From positions 186,001 through 250,000 of the forward strand of contig DASPKU010000006.1 of assembly GCA_035627955.1 (NCBI GenBank): a DNA stretch of 64,000 bases. The letters are read 5' to 3'. Position 1 is the stretch's first letter, and every line of letters starts with the position of its first letter. This document shows, piece after piece, positions 32,544 through 40,921 of this stretch. The translations under genes and the position numbers were made by a program. Below the pieces are notes generated by a model. That model did not search any database. It had not been told where the DNA came from and was given only the letters and a program-made list of their open reading frames with translations. Origin of the DNA: Phycisphaerales bacterium (GTDB lineage: Bacteria; Planctomycetota; Phycisphaerae; Phycisphaerales; UBA1924).

Positions 32544-32574
32544 GGTGCAGTCCTGTTGCGTGGTGGGTACCGCA

Positions 32575-32601
32575 CTGGGTACCCCGCCGCTCCGCGGCGG
32601 T
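32575..32601. repeat. GGTACC-family palindromic arm upstream of the oxoamine synthase gene
   Basis: CTGGGTACCCCGCCGCTCCG followed by CGGCGGT, in reverse orientation to the right arm in imuA. A second GGTACC lies 10 bp to the left. Intergenic here. Confidence 0.75.
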
Positions 32602-32651
32602 GCTGATCCCTGTATTTCGGCAGGCATGAACTGAAAACCTGAGGCTGCGCT

Positions 32652-33659
32652 TCAGCGATTCTCCGCACGGGCCGTGGCGTGGATCGGCGGGGGGATCGTG
32701 GCCATGGTGTGCAGGCCGGGCGGAGCCTTGAGCAGGCGCGGGATGGCGTTGATGGCGATGGCGCAGGTGGCGATGTCGCCGTGCACGCCGCCGGGGATGA
32801 CCATGTCGATCGGCGGCTCGCCCTGGATGACAACCCGGTCGTGGGGGCCTTCCTGGCCGACCGCGGCCTGAAACTCCAGGCGGATGACCTCGCGCTCGTC
32901 GTAGTAGCCGCGGGCGACCTGGCGGACGCCCGAGCAGCGCCCGCGGGGGATGGGGCCCAGGCCGCACACGAGGTCGCGCTCGGCCTTGACGGGTGCGATG
33001 TCCTCTTCCCAACGCTCGATTGGGATGCCGACGTAATGGGCGATGTAGTGCAGGCTCTCGCCCAGGCCGACGTGCCGCAGGCTGCCGTCCTTCACGCGGG
33101 CGGAGAACTGGGCGTCGTCCAGCCCGGCGCCGATCTTCTTCTGGAAGGGGATGCGGCGGACGGAAGCGTCCTGCACGCGGTAAACCGCGATGCCGCGGAC
33201 GGAGTGGCTGACGCAGGTGAGGAACGCGGGCAGAGCGTCCATCAGGAAGCCGGGGTTGACCCCCGTGCCGAGCAGGCGCCCGCCGGTCTTCTTGCAGAGG
33301 TCATCGAGCTCTTCGGCGAGAGCGACGTGGCGGAGCCAGGGGTAGACGAGCTCTTCGCAGGTGCTGACGACGGCCTTGCCGTGGCGGAGGATGTCGCGGA
33401 AGGTGTGCTCGCAGGACTTGAGGTCGCTGCTGGTGCTGACGATGGCGACGTCGATCTCGTCCCAGTTGTCCACGGCCGCGAGGTTGGGCAGGATTCGGAG
33501 CTTGGGGTCGGCGGCGGGGACGACCTTGGTCAGCAGCTGGCCGGCGAGGGAGGGCGACATGTCCACGGCGGCGACGACGTGCCCGAGGTTGCGCTCGTGG
33601 ACCTCGTTGAGGATCTTGACACCCAGCGGGCCGATGCCGACGTGGAGGATTCGCTTCAT
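32652..33659 (-). CDS. dihydrodipicolinate reductase-like NAD(P)-dependent dehydrogenase
   Basis: 335 residues. N-terminal Rossmann motif 'ILHVGIGPLGVKI' and a DapB-like N-domain ('VAIVSTSSDLKSC', 'VVSTCEELVYPWL'). The central 'LLGTGVNPGFLMDALPAFLT' resembles the 2,4-diaminopentanoate dehydrogenase branch rather than true DapB, which is shorter. The reaction is not certain. An enzyme acting on a diamino or amino-keto acid would suit the oxoamine synthase encoded next door. Confidence 0.75.
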   Translation of the reverse strand: MKRILHVGIGPLGVKILNEVHERNLGHVVAAVDMSPSLAGQLLTKVVPAADPKLRILPNLAAVDNWDEIDVAIVSTSSDLKSCEHTFRDILRHGKAVVSTCEELVYPWLRHVALAEELDDLCKKTGGRLLGTGVNPGFLMDALPAFLTCVSHSVRGIAVYRVQDASVRRIPFQKKIGAGLDDAQFSARVKDGSLRHVGLGESLHYIAHYVGIPIERWEEDIAPVKAERDLVCGLGPIPRGRCSGVRQVARGYYDEREVIRLEFQAAVGQEGPHDRVVIQGEPPIDMVIPGGVHGDIATCAIAINAIPRLLKAPPGLHTMATIPPPIHATARAENR

Positions 33660-33756
33660 GGGCGGAGGGTAGCGGCGCGCGGGGGATCGGGGCTAGCCCG
33701 GGATGGGTGGGATGGCGCAACCGACAGCAGGGCCTGCGTCATTGCAAGGCGGGACG

Positions 33757-33783
33757 AAAGCCCAGGGATCATGATCCCTGGGC
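33757..33783 (-). terminator. perfect 24-bp palindrome, candidate terminator of murQ
   Basis: A fully self-complementary sequence at 33760-33783 (half-site GCCCAGGGATCA), followed on the minus strand by TTTCGTCC. It lies 23 bp after the murQ stop. Confidence 0.55.
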
Positions 33784-33805
33784 ATTGGGGCCCGGGGTGC
33801 GGGCG

Positions 33806-34786
33806 TCACTCACTCAAGGCTCGGCCGAGGTGGCCTGAGCAGCGCTCGAGCTCGGCTTCCGCTTCTGTTCGGGGCAGTCCGCGCCGGTGCATTACAACAG
33901 CCGTTTTTACCGAGCCGCCCGCGCTCTCCAAAAGCTCGAATGAACTCTCACGGGCCAGTCCGGTGAGGGTCGCGACGATGCGGGCCGCGCGATCCTTGAG
34001 CTTGTCGTTGGTGGCGCGAACGTCGACCATGAGGTTCTGGTAGACGCGTCCGCTGCGGACCATGAGCGTGGTGGAGATGGTGTTGAGGGTGAGCTTGGTG
34101 GCGGTCCCGGCCTTCATGCGGGTGGAACCGGTAAGGACCTCGGGGCCGGTCTTGAGCATGATGAGGTGGTCGGCGCTCGCGGGCGGGTCCATGGTGGTGC
34201 AGACAAGCAGGCCGGTGAGGGGCTGCTGGCCTGCGGGGAGGTGTTTGCAGTATTCGAGGGCGCCCCGGGCGTAGGGGGTGGTGCCGCCCGCGGCGATGGC
34301 GAGCACCGTGTCATTCTGCGTGAGAGCGAGTGCCTCGAGTTCGGGCCAGGCACCGCGGGGGTCGTCTTCTTTGGACTCGCTGGACTTGCGGAGGGCCGCG
34401 TCGCCGCCGGCGATGAGACCGACGATCTTGCCGGGATCGACCTGGAAGGTGGGCGGGGCCTCGGACGCATCAAGCACGCCAAGGCGGCCGGAGGTGCCGG
34501 CGCCGACGTAGATGAGGCGGCCGCCGGCGGTGAAGCCGGGCTCCGCGGCCTCGATGAACCGCGTGATGGTCTTGCCCGCGCGCTTGAGGGCGTGCAGGAC
34601 CTCGCGGTCTTCCTGGTGGATCAGCTCAACGATCTCGCGCGTGGAGAGCGTGTGCAGGTGCATCGTGCGCGGGTTGCGCTTTTCGGTGGAGATGTGGGAG
34701 CGGTCGGGGGGTGTGTTGCTCGCTGAAGTCGTCACCGACGAGCCCCGAACGGAGTGAGGGGTTTCTGACGGATGCTGTTCGCTCAT
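33806..34786 (-). CDS. murQ: N-acetylmuramic acid 6-phosphate etherase
   Basis: 326 residues from ATG 34786, whose ATGA overlaps the anmK stop. An N-terminal Ser/Thr/Pro-rich stretch of about 30 residues precedes the family start 'TEKRNPRTMHLHTLSTREIVE'. SIS-domain motifs 'YVGAGTSGRLGVLDASEAPPTF' and 'LTGSTRMKAGTATKLTLN' are typical. It cleaves the lactyl ether of MurNAc-6-P to GlcNAc-6-P in peptidoglycan recycling, directly downstream of AnmK in the pathway. Confidence 0.96.
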   Translation of the reverse strand: MSEQHPSETPHSVRGSSVTTSASNTPPDRSHISTEKRNPRTMHLHTLSTREIVELIHQEDREVLHALKRAGKTITRFIEAAEPGFTAGGRLIYVGAGTSGRLGVLDASEAPPTFQVDPGKIVGLIAGGDAALRKSSESKEDDPRGAWPELEALALTQNDTVLAIAAGGTTPYARGALEYCKHLPAGQQPLTGLLVCTTMDPPASADHLIMLKTGPEVLTGSTRMKAGTATKLTLNTISTTLMVRSGRVYQNLMVDVRATNDKLKDRAARIVATLTGLARESSFELLESAGGSVKTAVVMHRRGLPRTEAEAELERCSGHLGRALSE

Positions 34787-35883
34787 GGATACACCCAAGC
34801 CCCGGAGAGCGGGGCCTGCTTGACGCCGGTCACGGCGGGGATGGTAATGGGGACCTTGTCCTGGCAGAGGGCGCCGAGGACCGCGAAGCAGATGGCCTCG
34901 CGGTACTCAATGGGAATGCCGTAGTCCTCAGTCGTTTCGACAGGTCGGCCGATTCTGGCCCCGAGGGCAATGCGAAGGCCGCGGTTCCGGCTGCCGCCGC
35001 CTGCGATAACCATGCCTGCGTACCAGCCGTGGCCGGCCTCGTAGACCATCTGCGCGATGGCCTCACATGCAGAGCGAAGGAGCGCAGGTGTGGGAACATG
35101 GTCGAGGGAGGTGAGAGCCTTCTCTAGCTCGTCGCCAGTACCAAGAGAACGACGGCTTGCACGCTGCTCCCGAAGAAGTTCACAGAAACGCGTGTATGTG
35201 ATGTCGTCGCAGACGCCGTTGAATGCGACGTGCCCGTCTTCGTCATAGGGGCGATTCATGCGCTGACGAGCGATTGCATCAAGCAGTTGGTTGCAAGCGC
35301 AGATATCTCCGCCTTCAATCCGAAGCCGTGGCTCGTACTCGGCCGGGAACTCCTCTTCTGGTAGTAGCTGCGTCTGCCACTCGGTGTAGTTTGCGAACCC
35401 ACCCAGATTGACGACCTTCATCGGGTCATGCCGCCTGCGGAAGAGAATCCAGTCCGCGATCGGGGTAATGGGGGCGCCCTGCCCTCCCGCCGCGAGGTCA
35501 GCCTGGCGCAGGTCGTACACCACCGGGCACCCCACGGCCTGCGCGATGGGGGCGGGCTGCATGAGTTGCCAGCTGAGCGGGGGCTGGTGGAAGACGGTCT
35601 GGCCGTGGACGCAGATGAGGTCGGCCTTCTCGCCGGCGAGCAGCTCGAGGATGGCGCTCGCGTGCAGGAGGGCGAAGTCGCGCGAGAGGACCGCGATCTG
35701 GCCGGCGGTCATGGGCTGCTGCTCGGCGAGGGCGCGGAGGCGCGGGGCGAGGCCGCCGAGGTCTCTGGTGATGTTGCGGACGGGCTTTGCGCGCATGGCG
35801 AGGCCGTGCCCTTCGATCTCGACGAGCGAGGCGTCGAGGGCGTCGATGCTGGTGCCTGTCATACATCCGACAACGCGGCGCAT
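34783..35883 (-). CDS. anmK: anhydro-N-acetylmuramic acid kinase
   Basis: 366 residues. Starts 'MRRVVGCMTGTSIDALDASLVEI', the hallmark ASKHA phosphate loop of AnmK. Also 'PLSWQLMQPAPIAQAVGCPVVYDLR', 'VNLGGFANYTE' and 'VIAGGGSRNRGLRIAL'. It hydrolyses the 1,6-anhydro bond and phosphorylates anhydroMurNAc to MurNAc-6-P. It lies between the GH20 gene (15 bp) and murQ (overlap), forming an operon. Confidence 0.96.
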   Translation of the reverse strand: MRRVVGCMTGTSIDALDASLVEIEGHGLAMRAKPVRNITRDLGGLAPRLRALAEQQPMTAGQIAVLSRDFALLHASAILELLAGEKADLICVHGQTVFHQPPLSWQLMQPAPIAQAVGCPVVYDLRQADLAAGGQGAPITPIADWILFRRRHDPMKVVNLGGFANYTEWQTQLLPEEEFPAEYEPRLRIEGGDICACNQLLDAIARQRMNRPYDEDGHVAFNGVCDDITYTRFCELLREQRASRRSLGTGDELEKALTSLDHVPTPALLRSACEAIAQMVYEAGHGWYAGMVIAGGGSRNRGLRIALGARIGRPVETTEDYGIPIEYREAICFAVLGALCQDKVPITIPAVTGVKQAPLSGAWVYP

Positions 35884-35898
35884 GGTGGTCCTATCGGG

Positions 35899-37746
35899 TC
35901 AGAGTTCGATCTTGCGGTAGAAGCCGCAGCTGTGGTCGAGGCCGCCTTCGCGGGAGCGGAGGAGCCAGAGGCGGCGGTGCTCGTCGATGATGGATTGGAG
36001 CTGGTGGCGGAGGTCGCTGCGATGTGAGTCGGTGAGGCCGTCGGCTTGCCGGCGACCGCTGGCGCGGGCGGCGGCGAAGCGGGCGACGGCCAGCGTGTGG
36101 TTGAGCTCGTCGTCGAGCTGCTGACGCAGGCCAGCGGGCTTCCGCGCGGCGATCTCCTCGAGGCGGTCGCGGGCGTCGAGCCAGTCGCTGGAGCGGCCGA
36201 CACTGCTCTGCTCATCGAGCTTCTTGAACATATCGATGAAGAGCGCGGACTGGTTGGGCAGCTTCACGCGCCCGGGCGCGGAAAGCTCGCCGCAGGCGCG
36301 GCGGAGGGCGATGTCGGTATCGCCGAGGTCATCGAGCCATTGGCCGATTTGGAGCGAGCGGTCGCCGAAAACGTGCAGCGACACGGCCCGCAGGTCCACC
36401 TCCGCGTCGGGGTTCCAGGCCTTGGCCGCTCCGTACGCGATCCCGTGCAGGGCGATGGGCCACTGTTGGTGGTGGCCGGTGTCGCCCCAGTCGCACACGA
36501 GGAAGCCGGTGGCCTTGCCGCGCCCGGCGCTGGCGGCCGCGTCGATGTTGCCGCGCCGTTCGGTCGTGCGCCCGGTGATGCTGCGCCAGGAGCTCGTGCC
36601 GGGGCAGACCCAGACCTCGCGCCCGGCCGATTGCAGCAGGTCGCACCAGCGGGCGAAGGGGGACTCGGGCTCGTAGCCCCATGCGAGGGAGATGAGGTCT
36701 TCCGGGATGTCGTTCACGCACTCGGGGTGTGAGAGGGCGATGTCGGCCCAGAACATCGGGCGCTTGCCGTGCGCCTTAGCGACCTCACAAATCTGCCGCA
36801 CGAAGTCGAGATACACGGCCGCGCGCCCGCGCCTCGCGACCTCGTCCTTTGAGCGTCCGTAGGCGATGTCGTACGTCTCGTCGCAGCCGATGTTGACCAG
36901 AGGGGAGGTGAAGCAGGGGAGCAGCTGCCCGAGCAGGTCCTTGATCAGCGCAATCGAGCGCGGGTCGGTTGGGCAGAGCGAGAACGGGCCGGAGCGTGGC
37001 CAGACGTCGAACACCCAGTCGCCGTGGGTCTCGGCGATGTCCGCGTACTTCGGGTGCCGCAGCCAGGAGGCGAGGTGGCCGAAGCAGTTCTGATTCGCGG
37101 CGAGCTCGATCGTTGGTCGGCAGAGCGCGTCGAGCGTGCGGATGTCGTCGGGCGTGAGCGGGGACCAGGCGCGCCAGACATCTTCGTGGCCGGCATAGGC
37201 GAAGGTGTGCTCGGTGTAGAGCTGGAGGTGGTTGATCTTGAGCCAGCCAAGCTCGCCGACGAGGCGGGCGAGCTCGCGGTTGGTGGGCACGCGGTCACGC
37301 GAGACGTCGAGCATGACGCCGCGGGTGGCGAAGGCGGGGGCGTCCTCGATCACGAGCGTGGGACACCGACGAGTGGTGGCGTACTGGTGGCGAAGCTGGA
37401 GGAAGGTGCGGAGAGCGTGCATGTGCCCGCGAATGTCCGCGGCGGTGATGGTGACGACCGCACGCCCCTGCTCGTCGGCGGTGATCTCTAGGCGGTAGGA
37501 CTCGGGGGCGCCAGGGGCCGTGACGTAACGCAACTGGCCAGACTTCTCCGCGGCGACGATCGGGTCCTTGGGCCGGTCGAGTGGGCGGGACTCTTCGGGG
37601 AGCGACCAGGATTCGGTGACGAGCACCGGAGGCCGGCTGGGGGCGGGTACGAAGGTGCTCAGGTCGGCGGTGCCGCCGGTGAGGGTCAGGGAGCGGGGGT
37701 AGGGGATGAGCAGCGGGTCCAACGCCGCGGGGTCGGGGTTGGGCAT
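35899..37746 (-). CDS. glycoside hydrolase family 20 beta-N-acetylhexosaminidase
   Basis: 615 residues from ATG 37746 (GGAGG 6 nt upstream). A GH20b-like N-domain (about 1-140), then the catalytic barrel with 'GVMLDVSRDRVPTNRELARLV', 'WLKINHLQLYTEHTFAY' and the catalytic Asp-Glu pair in 'VNIGCDETYD'. A helical C-terminal domain (about 440-615) follows. No signal peptide is seen, so it may act in the cytoplasm. Together with anmK and murQ it would supply MurNAc sugars by removing terminal GlcNAc from muropeptides. Confidence 0.9.
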   Translation of the reverse strand: MPNPDPAALDPLLIPYPRSLTLTGGTADLSTFVPAPSRPPVLVTESWSLPEESRPLDRPKDPIVAAEKSGQLRYVTAPGAPESYRLEITADEQGRAVVTITAADIRGHMHALRTFLQLRHQYATTRRCPTLVIEDAPAFATRGVMLDVSRDRVPTNRELARLVGELGWLKINHLQLYTEHTFAYAGHEDVWRAWSPLTPDDIRTLDALCRPTIELAANQNCFGHLASWLRHPKYADIAETHGDWVFDVWPRSGPFSLCPTDPRSIALIKDLLGQLLPCFTSPLVNIGCDETYDIAYGRSKDEVARRGRAAVYLDFVRQICEVAKAHGKRPMFWADIALSHPECVNDIPEDLISLAWGYEPESPFARWCDLLQSAGREVWVCPGTSSWRSITGRTTERRGNIDAAASAGRGKATGFLVCDWGDTGHHQQWPIALHGIAYGAAKAWNPDAEVDLRAVSLHVFGDRSLQIGQWLDDLGDTDIALRRACGELSAPGRVKLPNQSALFIDMFKKLDEQSSVGRSSDWLDARDRLEEIAARKPAGLRQQLDDELNHTLAVARFAAARASGRRQADGLTDSHRSDLRHQLQSIIDEHRRLWLLRSREGGLDHSCGFYRKIEL

Positions 37747-37832
37747 CGGGGGCCTCCGTGCCCCGTGGGGACGGGGGGAGGACAAGATAGCGGGAAGCGT
37801 GCTGCGGGACGGAAGGAGAGAACGGCCAGAAG

Positions 37833-37860
37833 AGCCGCCGCGGAGCGGCGGGGTACCCGG
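37833..37860. repeat. GGTACC-family palindromic arm
   Basis: AGAGCCGCCGCGGAGCGGCG then GGGTACCC, the same arm as at 5050-5076. Confidence 0.75.
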
Positions 37861-37931
37861 GACAAGGCCAAAAACAACAAGACTCGGGCCGCGGCCGTCC
37901 GCTGTTCCCGAGTCGCCTAACTCTTGATTTG

Positions 37932-38105
37932 AAACCCGGCTACGTGTTTCCGCCCGCAGCCGAGTATAGGAGGAGAGAGAGACAAGACGCTGGCAGAAGT
38001 TCGGGGGCCGATCGGGCTTTCGCCCACCCAGAGACCCGGACTTCAGTAAACCCGGCTACGTGTTTCCGCCCGCAGCCGAGTATTAGGAGGAGAGAGAGAC
38101 AAGAC
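37932..38105. repeat. pair of 57-58 bp direct repeats
   Basis: Copy 1 at 37932-37988 and copy 2 at 38048-38105 start AAACCCGGCTACGTGTTTCC and end GGAGGAGAGAGAGACAAGAC. They differ by one inserted T (TATAGG versus TATTAGG). The period is 116 bp. Between them, GGCCGATCGGGC-type sequence occurs once. Confidence 0.85.
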
Positions 38106-38213
38106 TTTGGGACCATGCCACAGGTTTCTGGACCTGCCAACCGAATGGGAAAGATTTTCTGAGTTGGCGGTTGAAGCCGGTGAAAGTGGTTGTGGCGGCT
38201 GGGTTTGCGCGTA

Positions 38214-38241
38214 AAAGGAAAACGCCCGCGACGCGGGCGTT
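38214..38241 (-). terminator. Rho-independent terminator of the superoxide dismutase gene
   Basis: On the minus strand AACGCCCGC-GTC-GCGGGCGTT is followed by TTCCTTTT. It lies 26 bp after the stop. Confidence 0.85.
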
Positions 38242-38266
38242 GGCGGGAACGAACTGGTGGGAGTCC

Positions 38267-39061
38267 TCAGGCCATCGCCTGGTCGAACAGGCTGGCGGCG
38301 AAGCCCCAGTTCACCACGTTGAACCAGGCGTTGACGTAGTCGCTGCGGCGGTTCTGGTACTTGAGGTAGTAGGCGTGCTCCCAGACGTCCAGGCCCAAGA
38401 TGGGTCGGGCGCCGGTCAGGAACATGTCCTGCTGCTTCTCCTCCTGGATGATGTGCAGCAGGCGGGAGTGGGGGTCGAGGATGAGCCAGGCCCAGCCGCC
38501 GCCCTCGACCTGGTTGGCCGCGGCCTTGAAGTGAGCGGTGAACTTGTCGAAGCCGCCGAAGGACTGGTTGATGGCTTCGGCAAGGCGTCCCTGAGGTTGA
38601 CCGCCGCCGCCCTTGCCGGCGGGGGCCATCATGTTCCAGAACAGGGTGTGGTTGATGTGGCCGGAGCCGTGGAAGCTGAGCTCCCGGGACCAGTGCTTCA
38701 CGAGCGCGGCGTCGCCGCCGTCGCGGATGGCGCGGAGCTCGCGGATGGCCTTGTTGAGGCCCGCGACGTACGCGGCGTGGTGCTTGCTGTGGTGCAGGCC
38801 CATGGTCATCGCGTCGATGTGAGGCTCGAGGGCCTCAGGGTCGTAGGGCAGCTGCGGGAGCGTGTACTCGCCCTTCTGCGCGTCGAAGCCGAGCTGCGCG
38901 GGCGTGAGGGGCTGCGGGCGGGTTGGCTGGTTGGAGGGCTCGGGGAGCGCCGCCGGGTAGGTGCTTTTAGTGGGCTGCCCGAATGCGGTGGTCGCGAGGG
39001 TGGCAGCGCCGATGGCGCCGAAGGCCGCCAGGGCGTCGCGCCGGTCGAGGGGAAGGTTCAT
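38267..39061 (-). CDS. exported Fe/Mn superoxide dismutase
   Basis: 264 residues from ATG 39061 (GGAGG shortly upstream). A Tat/Sec-like leader with twin Arg ('LDRRDALAAFGAIGAATLATTAFGQ') precedes the enzyme. Metal ligands: His in 'HHSKHHAAYVAGLN', His in 'INHTLFWNMM', and Asp/His in 'DVWEHAYYLKYQNRR'. It dismutates superoxide. Most Fe/Mn SODs are cytoplasmic, so the leader indicates a periplasmic location. Metal choice cannot be settled by eye. Confidence 0.93.
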   Translation of the reverse strand: MNLPLDRRDALAAFGAIGAATLATTAFGQPTKSTYPAALPEPSNQPTRPQPLTPAQLGFDAQKGEYTLPQLPYDPEALEPHIDAMTMGLHHSKHHAAYVAGLNKAIRELRAIRDGGDAALVKHWSRELSFHGSGHINHTLFWNMMAPAGKGGGGQPQGRLAEAINQSFGGFDKFTAHFKAAANQVEGGGWAWLILDPHSRLLHIIQEEKQQDMFLTGARPILGLDVWEHAYYLKYQNRRSDYVNAWFNVVNWGFAASLFDQAMA

Positions 39062-39122
39062 CAAGTCCTCCAGTGGGTGCTCGGGCATGACTAGGAGGAT
39101 CGGGCGCAAGCGAGGGATGAAA

Positions 39123-39153
39123 TGAAAAAAGGGGCGGGCTGAAGCCCCGCCCC
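39123..39153 (-). terminator. Rho-independent terminator of the rpsB-tsf operon
   Basis: On the minus strand GGGGCGGGGC-TTCA-GCCCGCCCC is followed by TTTTTT, 28 bp after the tsf stop. Confidence 0.92.
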
Positions 39154-39180
39154 TGCGGAAGGTTGCGGCTCGAAATCAGA

Positions 39181-39999
39181 TCAGGCCTGCTCGCCCACGG
39201 CCCAGCGGTAGAAGGCAACGATGCGGGCCTTGTCGCCCACGATGTCCTTGATCTTCTTCTCGGGGTTCATGACGAAGGGCTGCTCGAGGAGCGAGATCTC
39301 CTCGAAGAACTTGCGCATGCCGCCCTCGACCATCTTCTCGGCGATCTGCTGGGGCTTGCCCGACTCCATCGCCTGCTCGATGCGGAAGCGACGCTCCTTG
39401 TCCACGATGTGGGCGGGGATGTCGTTGGCGCTGATGCCCTGCGGGCGGGGGTGCGCGGCCGTGATGTGCATGCAAATCTGGCGGAGCGTCTCGTCGGAGA
39501 TGCTGCCCTCGGCCTGCACGAGCACGCCGGTCTTGCCGTCGTGGTGGACGTAAGAACCGAAGGTGCCGCTGCCGGGGTCCTGGGTAAGCTTGTGAGCGCG
39601 AGCCACGGACGCGTTCTCACCGGTCGAGATGCGCAGCTCGTCGATGATCGCGGAGACCGACGCCGGCACCGGCGTGATCTCGCCGGACTTCTCGTTGATG
39701 CAGAGGTCGGCGATCTTCTGCACGGCGTTGACGAACTTCTCGTTCTTGGCCGTAAAGTCGGTTTCGGTGCGGACCTCGACGATGGTCGCGGCTTCCTTGG
39801 AGCGGCTGATGGCGATGCGGCCCTCGCCGGCGGCGCGGTCGAGCTTGGTCTCCATCTTGCCCTTGAGCTGCTTGCGGAGGAGCTCCTCGGCCTTCTCAAC
39901 GTCGCCGTTGGCCTCGCCAAGGGCGGCCTTGCAGGCCATCATGGGCAGGCCGGTTTTGTTGCGAAGGTTCATCACGTCTTTTGCGTTGATCTCTGCCAT
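39181..39999 (-). CDS. tsf: translation elongation factor Ts
   Basis: 272 residues. N-terminal UBA-like 'MNLRNKTGLPMMACKAALGEANGDVEKAEELLRK', then the signature 'VRTETDFTAKNEKFV' and the dimerisation core. EF-Ts exchanges GDP on EF-Tu. It lies 85 bp after rpsB in the usual rpsB-tsf order. Confidence 0.98.
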   Translation of the reverse strand: MAEINAKDVMNLRNKTGLPMMACKAALGEANGDVEKAEELLRKQLKGKMETKLDRAAGEGRIAISRSKEAATIVEVRTETDFTAKNEKFVNAVQKIADLCINEKSGEITPVPASVSAIIDELRISTGENASVARAHKLTQDPGSGTFGSYVHHDGKTGVLVQAEGSISDETLRQICMHITAAHPRPQGISANDIPAHIVDKERRFRIEQAMESGKPQQIAEKMVEGGMRKFFEEISLLEQPFVMNPEKKIKDIVGDKARIVAFYRWAVGEQA

Positions 40000-40084
40000 G
40001 GCACGGTCTCCGCGGGCCCCTGCGTTGCAGGGGTTTGAAAGTCCAAGGGTGGACGGGTGAGCTGGGGGATTCTACGGGTAGAGC

Positions 40085-40921
40085 TTACTGAGCAGCGCCG
40101 ACGGACTGAGCCCGGGTGCCGCCCTGGGCCTCGCCGCCCTCGTCGGAGCGGAACTGGGCCCGCCGGCTGCGGCGGGGCTGGTCGGACGCGGCCTCGGTGG
40201 GGGCCGTGCTGGAGCCGCCGCCCTGCTGGGCGAGCTCGCGCTGCTGGCGACCCTCGGCCACGGCGAGGCAGAGCTCGCGGATGACGACGTCGATGGAGCG
40301 CATGCTGTCGTCGTTGCCCGGGATCGGGATGTCAACGAGCTCGGGGTCGCCGTCGGTGTCGATCAGGCAGATGGTGGGGATGCCCAGCTTGCGGGCTTCC
40401 TTGAGTGCGGTGAGCTCGGACTTCACGTCCACGACAACGAGGGCGCCGGGGAGCTTGTCCATGTGGCGGATGCCCTCGAGGTTGCGTGCGATCTTCTTCT
40501 GCTCCCGCTTCAGCTGGCTCTCCATCTTCTTGGAGTAGCTGGCGAAGTTGTCGGCCTGCTGGATCGCCTCGAGCTCCTCAAGGCGCTTGAGGCGGAGGCG
40601 GATGGTGCGGAAGTTGGTCAGCGTGCCGCCGAGCCAGCGCTCGGTGACGTAGTGCATCTTGACGTCGGGCACGCGGGTCTCGAGGACGTTCTTAGCCTGG
40701 CGCTTGGTGCCAACGAAGCAGATGTCCTTGCCCTCGGCGACGGACTTGGCGATGTACTTCTTGGCGAGGAGGAGGCCCTTGATGGTCTCCTTGATGTCGA
40801 TGATGTGGATGCCGTTGCGCTTGCCGTATATGTACGGGGCCATCTTCGGATTCCAGCCGCTGGCGCGCTGGCCGAAGTGGATGCCGGACTCGATGAGGTC
40901 TTGAACGAGAGTGTTTGCCAT
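40085..40921 (-). CDS. rpsB: 30S ribosomal protein S2
   Basis: 278 residues from ATG 40921 (AAAGGA upstream). 'LIESGIHFGQRASGWNPKMAPYIYGKRNGIHIIDI', 'RWLGGTLTNFRTI' and 'LGIPTICLIDTDGDPELVDIPIPGNDD' are S2 signatures. The C-terminal 50 residues are a Ser/Arg/Gln-rich extension beyond the usual core. Confidence 0.98.
   Translation of the reverse strand: MANTLVQDLIESGIHFGQRASGWNPKMAPYIYGKRNGIHIIDIKETIKGLLLAKKYIAKSVAEGKDICFVGTKRQAKNVLETRVPDVKMHYVTERWLGGTLTNFRTIRLRLKRLEELEAIQQADNFASYSKKMESQLKREQKKIARNLEGIRHMDKLPGALVVVDVKSELTALKEARKLGIPTICLIDTDGDPELVDIPIPGNDDSMRSIDVVIRELCLAVAEGRQQRELAQQGGGSSTAPTEAASDQPRRSRRAQFRSDEGGEAQGGTRAQSVGAAQ

Larger units (their letters stand above)
37747..38213. other. intergenic region rich in repeats, no gene recognised
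   Basis: The 467 bp between the GH20 start and the sod terminator hold a GGTACC-family palindrome (37833-37860) and a long direct repeat (37932-38105). A 77-codon plus-strand frame across the direct repeat has no coding look. Confidence 0.6.

Noticed and set aside
32544-32627. Upstream extension of the oxoamine synthase frame
   Set aside because: The extra 28 residues are encoded by the GGTACC-family palindrome, while ATG 32543 starts the conserved protein.
37929-38162. 77-codon plus-strand frame
   Set aside because: It is created by the 57-bp direct repeat and has no start signal or recognisable domain.
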